Origin: Actinomycetes bacterium
Lineage (GTDB): Bacteria > Actinomycetota > Actinomycetes > Actinomycetales > Actinomycetaceae
Length of the DNA stretch: 21,339 bases
Assembly: GCA_023426345.1 (NCBI GenBank)
Contig: JAFAAX010000196.1
Span: 1-21,339, forward strand
Direction of reading: 5' to 3'
Made by a program: the position numbers and the translations under genes
Notes under the pieces: generated by a model
Seen by the model: the letters and a program-made list of their open reading frames with translations, nothing else
Told to the model about the DNA's origin: nothing
Databases searched by the model: none
Part shown: in pieces, positions 1-7,304 of the stretch
How positions within the stretch are numbered: position 1 is the first letter of the stretch
How the letters are laid out: every line of letters begins with the position of its first letter

Positions 1-60
1 GGGCGGCGGGGGGGGCGCCCCCCGGCCGCGGGGGCGGGGAGCCGGGTCGGGCCGGCAGCG
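1..60. other. Low-complexity G/C end of the window, no gene
   Basis: The first 60 bases consist almost only of G and C, with a run of eight G (8-15) and a run of six C (18-23). No start codon or ribosome binding site is seen on either strand. This lies just downstream of the stop codon of the large Ig/Fn3 gene. It may be an assembly end or sequencing artefact at a hard GC stretch rather than true biology. In related actinobacterial clusters a MoxR-type ATPase gene would be expected next, but none is visible here. Confidence 0.5.
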
Positions 61-3000
61 CTACGAGGGCGGGGAGCATGACAGCCGGGAGGCGATCTGG
101 GAGGCGTCCGTGAGCGCGGTGCGTTGGCCGCTGTCCACCCACGTGCTCTGCTGCTGGTCCTGCCGGCTGATCGGGAAGGATCGCTGCCGGTTGTCGATAT
201 CGGAGGTGAAGGTGCAGGTCAAAGGCATCGCGGAGGCGTCCCAGCTCTGCGCCTTGACCTGGAAGGAACGGCAGGACCCCGCATCGCCCTCCGGCTGCTC
301 GCCCCCGGCGCAGGCGCCCGGCTGGATGTCCACCGTCCCCCACACGACTCCCGACGCCGCCTCGGAGTTCCGGGTCTGCCCGGCGCTGTCGGTCGCGACG
401 ACGGAGGCCGTCAGCCGGGTGCCGGGATCGCCCGCCACGGTGACCGAGCCCGCTCCGCCGCTGGTCGCCGCGCCGTAGGCGACGCCGTCGACGACGAGCT
501 GCGTCGTGAGCGGGAGGCCGCCTCCGCCCCCGGTGCTCCACGTGAACCGCACGCCCCCGGCGCCGGCGGCGGCCGAGACCACCGGGGTGTCGGGCGGACC
601 GTAGGGCGTCGCGGCGTCGGCCGTCACGGCGTCCCCCGCGATGTCGAGGGCCGGCGAGTACTGGCGGAACTGGAGCGAGTAGGACTGGCCGTTGGCCAGC
701 CCGCCCACCGCGGACAGGTCCTCCAGCGTCCTCCAGGTCGCTCCCCCGTCCGCGCTGACCTGGACCGCCAGGGCCCACGCGGGATACGCGCCGGAGCTCT
801 TGGCGAGCCCCTCGACCCGCAGGGTGTTCGACGTCCCGTCCGCGGACACCCTGGTCGGCCCGCTCGGCGCGGGGGGCGCCGTCACCGCGTGGAACTCGCC
901 GGAGGCCGCGGGATCCGAGGTCCCGCCCTCGGAGCGGACCGTCACCGACGCCGTCGCCGACCAGGCGGCGTCGACGGGGATGTCGACGGCGTTCTGGCCC
1001 GCCGGCACGTCCCTCGACACGCCGTTGACGGTTACCGTCGCCCCGGTGAGGGGGCGTCCGTTCGTGTTCTGCGGGTCATCCCACGTGATGTGGACGCTCA
1101 CGTGGTCCCGGTCTCCGGTGGAGGTGCTGGCCCCCTGCACATTGGTCGGCGGGAACGGCCGTCCGAAGGGCACCACCTCGGACATGTCGGAGACGTCGGA
1201 GGGCTCCTCCGCGCGGTTGTGCGCCTGGACGGACACGGCGTAGGCCTGTCCGTTCGTCAGGCCGCCGATCGTCGCCTGGGTGGCCGCGCCGCCGACCTCC
1301 ACGGTCTGGGAGCCGCTGGTGGACTGGACGTAGACCGTGTAGCCGGTGATCGCGGAGCCCTCGTTGGGCGGGGCCGCCCAGGAGACGCTCGCCGTGCCGT
1401 CCCCCGGTGTCACCGTCGGCGGGTTCGGGCGCCCCGGGCGCATGTCGACCAGCACCGCCGCGGAGGGGGCGGACGCGTCGGAGTCGCCGACGTCGTTGTG
1501 CGCGACGACGGAGAAGGAGTGGGTGACGCCGTTCTCCAGCCCCGTCACGGGGCAGGAGGCCACCGGGCAGCGGAACGTCTGGCCCGACGCGAGGTCGGTG
1601 AGCGTGAACGCCGTGATCGGCGCGCCGTTGTCGGAGCCCGGCTGGAACGTCACCAGCGCGGAGCCCGCGCCCGTGGCCGTCACCGAGACCGCGGTCGGGG
1701 GCTCCGGCCGGTCGCGGACCACCAGGCGGACCTGCCCCTCGACCATGCGGGAGGCGTCGCCGGTGGCGTCCATCAGCCGGTAGCCGACCGTCATCTGCCC
1801 GTGGAACGCCGCAGCGGGGGTGATGAGCAGCCGCGTCCCCTGGGGGTCCACGGTGCCCTGGCCGATCTGCACGCTGGACCCGACGATCCGGATCGGGACG
1901 TCGGGGAACGGGTTCGTCGTGTAGTCCGTGAGGTCCACGGCCACCGTCCCCCCGGCGTTGGCGGCGGTGACCAGGGCGTCCGAGACCTGGATGAGCGGCC
2001 TGGTCGAGGCGACGACCGTCACCGGGATCTGCGCCGAGACGGCTCCCGACCCGTCGTCGACGGACACGGTGACGGAGCCGGCCGGCCCCCGCACGTGGTC
2101 GACCGCGGCCCGCACCGTCAGCGTGTGGCCGGAGAGCTGGACGGCCAGCCCCTCGGGCGCCTGCACCATCCGGTAGGCGAACCCGGCGGGGTCGGCCCCG
2201 TCGGGGTCCCTCACCATGGGGGCGAGGTCCACGGCCGCGGCGTCCTCTCCCGCCGCGACGCGGATCGGCGTTGGCGTGAACACGGGCGGCTGATTCTGGG
2301 TGGCGGTCACCACCAGCGGGATCGAGAGCACCGCGGACAGCGCGGAGGAGTCCTCGGCGCCGCCGTCGCGCGCCTCGAAGGACACGGAGCTGCGCCCGGA
2401 GTAGTCGGCGTCGACGTGCAGGGCCACCGTGTGGTCGTCGACCAGGCGCGCCTCGCCGACGCCGACCGAGCCCTGGACCGTGGCGGCGTCCGCGATGAGG
2501 GCCGAGCGCCCCGACCGGACGACGACATAGCCCCGGATGTCCAGGGTGAGGTCCTGGCCAGCGCGGACCTGGACCGGCACGCGCGACGGGTCCAGGCGCG
2601 GGCGCGTCTGCTGTGTGCCCGGCACCGACACGACCGCCGAGGAGGACAGGCCGTCCACGTCCGTGACCGTGTAGACCACCAGCCGGCGGCGCTCGTCCGG
2701 CGTCACACTCAGCAGCCCGCCGGACACGGAGGTCCCGGGCGCGTCCGAGGAGACGACCAGCGTCGACACGTCCCCGTCGGGATCCTGGTCGTTGGCCCGG
2801 ACGTCGATGGCCATGGCGGACCCGTCGGCGGGCAGATCCGCCAGATCGCCCACGTCGTCGCGGGCGATCGGCGGTTGCAGGCGCGCGTCGGCGGAGACGT
2901 TGACGGTGAGCGTGCCGTCGGAGACGCCCCCGCGGCCGTCGGAGACGCGGTAGGTGAACAGGTAGGACCCGGCCTCCCCCGGGGTGGTCACCACCACGGC

Positions 3001-6000
3001 GTCGTCGCGGATGCGGGCCTGGACGCCGGGCGTGCGCGAGGCCAGGGCGCCGTCCACCAGCGAGAGGGCGTCCCCGTCGGCGTCGATGTCGTTGGCCAGC
3101 ACGTCGATGGCCACCTGCCGGTCGGGGCGCACCAGCACCGTGTCCTTGACGGCGGTGGGCGGCTGGTTGACGGGGGACGGCGGGGCGATGCCCACCCGCA
3201 CCCGGGCGGACGCCTGCTTGCCCTGCCGGTCCTCGACGATGTAGGTGAAGACGTCGGTGCCCACCATGTCGCGGGCGGGCGTGTACTCCAGCCAGTCGAC
3301 GTTGAGTTCCACCGTCCCCTTCTTCGGGGCCTGCTCGATGCCGACCAGGGTGACGGAGTCGCCGTCGGGATCGATCCCGTTGAGGGGGACGCGGATCCGC
3401 GTGGTCTGCCCGGACACGGACCACGCCGTCAGGGACTTCGGCTGCGGGGCGTGGTTGGCGGCGTCGGACCCCACGACCTCGAACATCACCGTCGACGTCG
3501 CCATGTTGCCCGCCGAGTCGCGCACCGTGTAGGCGACGTGGAGGACTCCGGGGGTGTCCCCCGCCTCCAGGCGGACCAGGTTGCCGGTGACGAAGGGGCG
3601 GCCCACCGCCGGGTCCTCCGTGTACTGCAGATCCGGATCCACGCTCATCGCGAGGCCGGCCGGGGAGCGGTCGTTGGCCAGCACCGACACCGACGCGACG
3701 TCGCCCACGCGGACCTTCGCGCGGTCCGGGGTGAGCTCGGGGGGCCGCTTGTCGTCCTGGGCGGCGGTGGGGACCACGGTGACCTCGGCCGTCGCCGTGT
3801 GCAGGCCGTTGGAGACCGTGTAGGCGAAGGACGCGGACTCGTCGAGGCCGCCCGGGGCGGTGACGCGCAGGAGGTGCCGGTCGACGATCGTCACCTCCAG
3901 GCGGGGCGCCTCCGAGGCGTCGATCGACTGGATGACGAGCACGCCGCCCGCGGGGTCGGAGTCGTTGGCCAGCGGGGCCACGAGGGCCGACCCGCCCTGC
4001 GGCAGCAGCGCCAGGTCGTCCTCGGCCACGGGCACCGCCTGGTCGTCGGCCTCGACGACGTCCACGCGGATGACGCCCGTGCTCTGGGCGGGGCCGTCGC
4101 TCACCGAGTACGTGAACTGGTAGGTGCCGGCCGCCTGCGCGGTGAAGGACAGCGTCCCGAGTCCGAGGTCCGGCACGATCGTGGATCCGGCGGGCGCCGT
4201 GGACACCCCGACCAGGCTGAGCTGATCCCCGTTGGGGTCCGTGTCGTTGGCGAGCGGCTGGATGACCGCGGGCTCCCCCACCCGGGCCACCAGAAAGTCG
4301 GCGTTCGCGATCGGCGCCAGGTTGCCGGGATTCTGGACGTTGACGGTGAGCGTTCCGGTGGTCGACGCCCGCCCGTCGGACACGACCACCTGGACCGGCT
4401 TCGGGCCGGGCTCGGAGTCGAGGTCCCGGATCGTGACCGTGCCCTCCTCGCGGAACTGGACCTCCAGGCCGTCGGGCGCGGTCGCCGACTCCAGGAAGAT
4501 CGGGTCCCCGTCGGGGTCGATCCAGTCCGGCAGCACGTTCTCCTCGACGGTCGCCCCGCGGCCCACCGCGACGCCCCGGTCCCGCAGCTGGGTGGGACCG
4601 GCGTTGACGTCCCAGGGGTGGATCGACACGGACACGGTCGCCGTGTCGACGGCCAGGCCGTCGGAGGCCTCGTAGGTGAACGTCGTCGACCCCGTCGCGC
4701 CCTCGTCGATGCCCGTGATCTGCAGCGCCTGGCCGCCGCGCGTGGGGACCACCGTGCCGAATCCCGGCGGCGTCGTCGCCCGCGCCGTGAGGACGTCGCC
4801 GTCGGCGTCCGAGTCGTTCTGGAGCACCGGGAGGGTGGTCGCCCGGCCGGGCCGGACGCCGAACCGGTCGTCGACGGCCTCGGGGGGCGTGTTGTGGTCC
4901 GTGTGCGCGGGGTCGGCGATCTGGTCGGTGAGCTGCGGGGAGTCCTCGTCATCGTCATCGGCCTGGAGCTCCGTGTCGATCTGGTCCCAGTCCGACATCA
5001 GCACCATGTTCCGGTCGGGCAGCCACACCGAGCCCGTGCCGATGTCGTTGAGCACGATGCGCGTGCGGTTCGTGCGGAAGCGGACGTCGCCGGCGCCCTG
5101 GAGGCTCTCGACGTCGAGCGCGGCGTCCTGCGCCGGGTCGTCGCACACCCGCACGTAGGCGCCCGAGCCGGCCCACGCCGCATAGTCGCAGGACTGGTGG
5201 CGGACGGGGCGGGCGGGGGTTCCGCTGCGCGCGTCCGCGGACGAGGGCGTCGCCGTCACCGGCGATCCGTCCAACGGGACGCTCACCAGCTCGGAGGCGG
5301 TGGCGACCAGCACGGCGTCGGAGGCGGGACCGGGCTCCTGGAGGACGCCGCCCGTGGGGACGCCGTCGTCGGACAGCGCCCGGGAGGATCCGTCCGGCAG
5401 GAACAGCGTGTTCGACGCCGCGTCCAGCGCCACCGGCTCCGAGCCGACGGCGGTGAGCTGAAGATCCGCGTCCGCGCTCAGGCCCGGGACATCGGTCGTG
5501 GTCACGCGGTCGACGTGCCCGTCGCGCCCGACCGCCACGAACGTCCCGGCGGCGCCCGAGGCGGCGAGGACCGTGCCGTCCTGGGCCGTGGTCACGACGC
5601 CGCCCACCAGCCCGGTGGACACGGCGCTCTTCTCGGTGAAGGCCGTCTGCGAGGGCTCGGACGCCGAGGTCACCCACAGCGACCCCGAGGCCGGGTCCAG
5701 CACGCCCATCCGGTCGCCGCCCTGCTCGGCGACGGCCTGCTCGCCCAGCGACGTCGTCGCGCCCAGGCGCACGCCCGCCACATCGACCGGCGCCACCGAT
5801 CGGGCGCTGAGGTCCTGGAAGGTCACGGTGTCCGCGCTCTGGCCGATGTCGAACTCCGACGTCTCCGTGCGCAGCGCCGCGTCGAGCGTGCGCGCGTCGT
5901 AGTTGAGGTGGCCCACCATGCGGCGGGACTGGTTGGTCACCCAGATGCCGCCGTCGTCGGCGTTCACCTCGGTGGTGTCGACCCCGGGATGCAGGAACGC

Positions 6001-6099
6001 GAGCGCGGCCAGCGCCACCGCCGCCGTGGTCACCACGACGCCGGGCACGCGCCGCCTCCACCTCGCGCGGGCGGAGGCACTCGACAGCCGGGTCGCCAT
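61..6099 (-). CDS. Giant membrane-anchored Ig-like/fibronectin type III repeat protein
   Basis: The 2012-residue product starts at the ATG at 6099, preceded by GAGGTG (6106-6111); codons further upstream lack membrane-protein character and overlap the divergent gene. Residues 10-17 are Arg-rich, followed by one hydrophobic segment (about 18-36), giving an N-in, outside-facing anchor. Residues about 50-380 look beta-propeller-like (repeated GxxWVT and DGxVxA strands), then comes an acidic linker near 382-388. About eleven Ig/cadherin-like repeats follow (about 403-1460), many marked by LANDxDPxGD-type motifs, then about five Fn3 domains (about 1464-1915). The roughly 95-residue C-terminus carries four Cys and has no LPXTG signal. 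Similar proteins lie in actinobacterial clusters with MoxR ATPase, DUF58, transglutaminase, FHA and PP2C genes (the bifidobacterial PFNA cluster with fn3). Those partners would lie beyond the left end. An adhesion or envelope role is inferred only. Confidence 0.85.
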   Translation of the reverse strand: MATRLSSASARARWRRRVPGVVVTTAAVALAALAFLHPGVDTTEVNADDGGIWVTNQSRRMVGHLNYDARTLDAALRTETSEFDIGQSADTVTFQDLSARSVAPVDVAGVRLGATTSLGEQAVAEQGGDRMGVLDPASGSLWVTSASEPSQTAFTEKSAVSTGLVGGVVTTAQDGTVLAASGAAGTFVAVGRDGHVDRVTTTDVPGLSADADLQLTAVGSEPVALDAASNTLFLPDGSSRALSDDGVPTGGVLQEPGPASDAVLVATASELVSVPLDGSPVTATPSSADARSGTPARPVRHQSCDYAAWAGSGAYVRVCDDPAQDAALDVESLQGAGDVRFRTNRTRIVLNDIGTGSVWLPDRNMVLMSDWDQIDTELQADDDDEDSPQLTDQIADPAHTDHNTPPEAVDDRFGVRPGRATTLPVLQNDSDADGDVLTARATTPPGFGTVVPTRGGQALQITGIDEGATGSTTFTYEASDGLAVDTATVSVSIHPWDVNAGPTQLRDRGVAVGRGATVEENVLPDWIDPDGDPIFLESATAPDGLEVQFREEGTVTIRDLDSEPGPKPVQVVVSDGRASTTGTLTVNVQNPGNLAPIANADFLVARVGEPAVIQPLANDTDPNGDQLSLVGVSTAPAGSTIVPDLGLGTLSFTAQAAGTYQFTYSVSDGPAQSTGVIRVDVVEADDQAVPVAEDDLALLPQGGSALVAPLANDSDPAGGVLVIQSIDASEAPRLEVTIVDRHLLRVTAPGGLDESASFAYTVSNGLHTATAEVTVVPTAAQDDKRPPELTPDRAKVRVGDVASVSVLANDRSPAGLAMSVDPDLQYTEDPAVGRPFVTGNLVRLEAGDTPGVLHVAYTVRDSAGNMATSTVMFEVVGSDAANHAPQPKSLTAWSVSGQTTRIRVPLNGIDPDGDSVTLVGIEQAPKKGTVELNVDWLEYTPARDMVGTDVFTYIVEDRQGKQASARVRVGIAPPSPVNQPPTAVKDTVLVRPDRQVAIDVLANDIDADGDALSLVDGALASRTPGVQARIRDDAVVVTTPGEAGSYLFTYRVSDGRGGVSDGTLTVNVSADARLQPPIARDDVGDLADLPADGSAMAIDVRANDQDPDGDVSTLVVSSDAPGTSVSGGLLSVTPDERRRLVVYTVTDVDGLSSSAVVSVPGTQQTRPRLDPSRVPVQVRAGQDLTLDIRGYVVVRSGRSALIADAATVQGSVGVGEARLVDDHTVALHVDADYSGRSSVSFEARDGGAEDSSALSAVLSIPLVVTATQNQPPVFTPTPIRVAAGEDAAAVDLAPMVRDPDGADPAGFAYRMVQAPEGLAVQLSGHTLTVRAAVDHVRGPAGSVTVSVDDGSGAVSAQIPVTVVASTRPLIQVSDALVTAANAGGTVAVDLTDYTTNPFPDVPIRIVGSSVQIGQGTVDPQGTRLLITPAAAFHGQMTVGYRLMDATGDASRMVEGQVRLVVRDRPEPPTAVSVTATGAGSALVTFQPGSDNGAPITAFTLTDLASGQTFRCPVASCPVTGLENGVTHSFSVVAHNDVGDSDASAPSAAVLVDMRPGRPNPPTVTPGDGTASVSWAAPPNEGSAITGYTVYVQSTSGSQTVEVGGAATQATIGGLTNGQAYAVSVQAHNRAEEPSDVSDMSEVVPFGRPFPPTNVQGASTSTGDRDHVSVHITWDDPQNTNGRPLTGATVTVNGVSRDVPAGQNAVDIPVDAAWSATASVTVRSEGGTSDPAASGEFHAVTAPPAPSGPTRVSADGTSNTLRVEGLAKSSGAYPAWALAVQVSADGGATWRTLEDLSAVGGLANGQSYSLQFRQYSPALDIAGDAVTADAATPYGPPDTPVVSAAAGAGGVRFTWSTGGGGGLPLTTQLVVDGVAYGAATSGGAGSVTVAGDPGTRLTASVVATDSAGQTRNSEAASGVVWGTVDIQPGACAGGEQPEGDAGSCRSFQVKAQSWDASAMPLTCTFTSDIDNRQRSFPISRQDQQQSTWVDSGQRTALTDASQIASRLSCSPPS

Positions 6100-6105
6100 C
6101 CTGGT

Positions 6106-6111
6106 CACCTC
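6106..6111 (-). promoter_or_regulatory. Ribosome binding site deciding the start of the Ig/Fn3 gene
   Basis: On the minus strand GAGGTG lies 6 nt before the ATG at 6099. It supports this start over the open-frame extension to 6468, which would run through the divergent WXG100-like gene. Confidence 0.6.
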
Positions 6112-6239
6112 ATTGCGCAGCCTCGTTCTCCGGCGACAGTCTGCCACGGATCCCCCCTCGCCGGGCGGCCCCGTCGACTGTCGGACAACGGTCCGGCGGA
6201 ACCCGGCACCGGAGGCGCCCTCGTCGACGCGCCCCAGTC

Positions 6240-6257
6240 CGATCGGTGAGCCGATCG
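6240..6257. repeat. Perfect inverted repeat, candidate operator
   Basis: CGATCGG, four bases TGAG, then CCGATCG: a 7-bp perfect inverted repeat in the 217-bp region between the divergent Ig/Fn3 gene and the secretion operon. It ends about 22 bp upstream of a TAGGAT -10 candidate, so it abuts the expected -35 position. A regulator site is possible. A chance palindrome in GC-rich DNA cannot be excluded. Confidence 0.4.
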
Positions 6258-6279
6258 CCGGGAGCGGCCGGGCGCCCGA

Positions 6280-6285
6280 TAGGAT
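6280..6285 (+). promoter_or_regulatory. Candidate -10 box of the WXG100/toxin operon
   Basis: TAGGAT matches the actinobacterial TAnnnT -10 consensus and lies 31 nt before the first ATG of the operon, leaving a leader of about 25 nt that contains GAGGAGG. No good -35 hexamer is seen 17 bp upstream, so the assignment rests on the -10 alone. Confidence 0.4.
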
Positions 6286-6316
6286 GCCGGACATCCGTCT
6301 CAGTGAGGAGGATCGC

Positions 6317-6643
6317 ATGGGAACGGCCATCGGCCTTGAGATCGGCGCGCAGGCGGGCGCCGCCGACATCGTCGCCGACTGCGCGGACGCCGTCATCACG
6401 ATCCTCCAGGACCTCGCCGACGTCATCGAGGCGCAGTCGCCCCGCGTGACGGGCGGTGGCGCCGGCACGTTCTACCAGGCGATCTCCGATTGGTTCGAGG
6501 TCGCCTCCCTGCTTCCCGGCGATCTCGGCGCCTACGCCCAGGCGCTCGTCGCCGTGGACACCGGGTTCGCCCAGACGGAGAGTCGCATCGAGGGACGGAT
6601 CTCCTCGACCATCGCTCAGCTCCTGGGAGGCAGCGATGAGTGA
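6317..6643 (+). CDS. WXG100-like small helical protein, first gene of the secretion operon
   Basis: A 108-residue protein with no signal peptide or membrane segment. It is preceded by a strong GAGGAGG site (6305-6311), which selects this ATG over upstream in-frame starts. Two helical stretches (about 12-40 and 70-103) flank a central GAGTFYQAISDWFEVASLL segment, with Trp59 in the helix turn. This resembles the hairpin of WXG100 (Esx) type VII secretion substrates, but the third motif residue is Glu, not Gly (W59-F-E). Its gene overlaps the next by 8 nt. The likely role is a secreted or chaperone-like partner of the toxin at 7305, inferred from size, fold pattern and operon context. Confidence 0.65.
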   Translation: MGTAIGLEIGAQAGAADIVADCADAVITILQDLADVIEAQSPRVTGGGAGTFYQAISDWFEVASLLPGDLGAYAQALVAVDTGFAQTESRIEGRISSTIAQLLGGSDE

Positions 6644-6935
6644 GCGGACGCTGGTCTTCCACGAGGACGCCGCCACGGCCATCGAAGAGGCGCTCTCCAC
6701 GGCCCACGACGACCTCACCGAGGCCATCGGCACGATGCGCGCGTCCGTGCGCTCCCGGCTGGGAGAGTGGACCGAGGAGTCGGACTCCCGTCAGGCTCAG
6801 ATCGACGTCGACGAACGCCTCGCTGCGAGGGTCTCCGAACTCGCCCGCGCGCTCGACGCGGCCCGCACGGCTTTCGTCCAGCTGGCGGAGGGCGCCCACG
6901 ACGCGGAGGTGCACAATGTCGCGGTCATGGACTGA
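6636..6935 (+). CDS. WXG100-like protein, second small secretion partner
   Basis: A 99-residue, highly charged, mostly helical protein. The ATG at 6636 overlaps the end of the preceding gene by 8 nt and has GGGAGG (6625-6630) in front, so coupled translation is expected. Trp45 sits between two long helices in the position of the WXG motif, but reads W-T-E. The C-terminal end (A-H-D-A-E-V-H-N, about 87-94) resembles the tail of some actinobacterial WXG100 proteins. It may pair with the product of 6317-6643 or 6969-7301 as a heterodimer, as Esx proteins do. This is inference from fold pattern and position. Confidence 0.6.
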   Translation: MSERTLVFHEDAATAIEEALSTAHDDLTEAIGTMRASVRSRLGEWTEESDSRQAQIDVDERLAARVSELARALDAARTAFVQLAEGAHDAEVHNVAVMD

Positions 6936-6968
6936 GCGCGTGTCGCGCCCCGAGAACAAGGAGGCCCG

Positions 6969-7301
6969 ATGAGCGACTTCGAAGTGGATCTCGAGGCCCT
7001 GGTCCAGGCGGCCCAGTCGACCGCCGAGGTCGTGCAGCTCAAGAAGGACAACGACGTGGAGGACTACGTGCCCACGTCGGACCAGCTGCGCAACGACATC
7101 GTGTGGGACGCCGTCGACGAATTCCAGGACCGGTGGGAACAGGGCATCAACCACATGACCGAGGACCTCGAGGAGGTCTCCGGGCGCCTCGGCCAGGTGG
7201 CGACCAGCTACTTCGACTACGACGACGACGCCCTCACGGCGATGACGGCCGTCCGCGAGGCCGTCGATGCCATCGCCCGGACGCATGTGATCGGAGGGTG
7301 A
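6969..7301 (+). CDS. WXG100-like protein with C-terminal YxxxD secretion motif
   Basis: A 110-residue acidic protein with AAGGAGG (6958-6964) five bases before the ATG. A first helix (about 6-30) is followed by a segment with the centre F-Q-D-R-W-E-Q-G (W56, G59), a second helix, and Y81-F-D-Y-D85, which fits the YxxxD type VII secretion signal. The Trp-Gly pair is spaced by two residues instead of one. It sits three bases ahead of the toxin gene, the usual place for a cognate carrier or chaperone of an LXG/WXG polymorphic toxin. A 33-nt gap separates it from the preceding gene. The most likely role is helping deliver the downstream toxin through a type VII system. Confidence 0.65.
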   Translation: MSDFEVDLEALVQAAQSTAEVVQLKKDNDVEDYVPTSDQLRNDIVWDAVDEFQDRWEQGINHMTEDLEEVSGRLGQVATSYFDYDDDALTAMTAVREAVDAIARTHVIGG

Positions 7302-7304
7302 TCA

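Noticed and set aside
1076..3424. A 782-codon minus-strand open frame inside the Ig/Fn3 gene
   Set aside because: Another frame of the same strand with Arg/Pro/Gly-rich, low-complexity translation; it is a shadow of the real gene.
124..6249. A 2041-codon open frame on the plus strand opposite the Ig/Fn3 gene
   Set aside because: Its translation is Arg/Gly/His-rich without domains, whereas the minus strand gives clear repeat domains. It arises from high-GC codon use on the opposite strand.
6100..6468. N-terminal extension of the Ig/Fn3 protein by 123 residues
   Set aside because: It would overlap the divergent WXG100-like gene and its promoter, and the start at 6099 has a good ribosome binding site followed by a proper membrane anchor.
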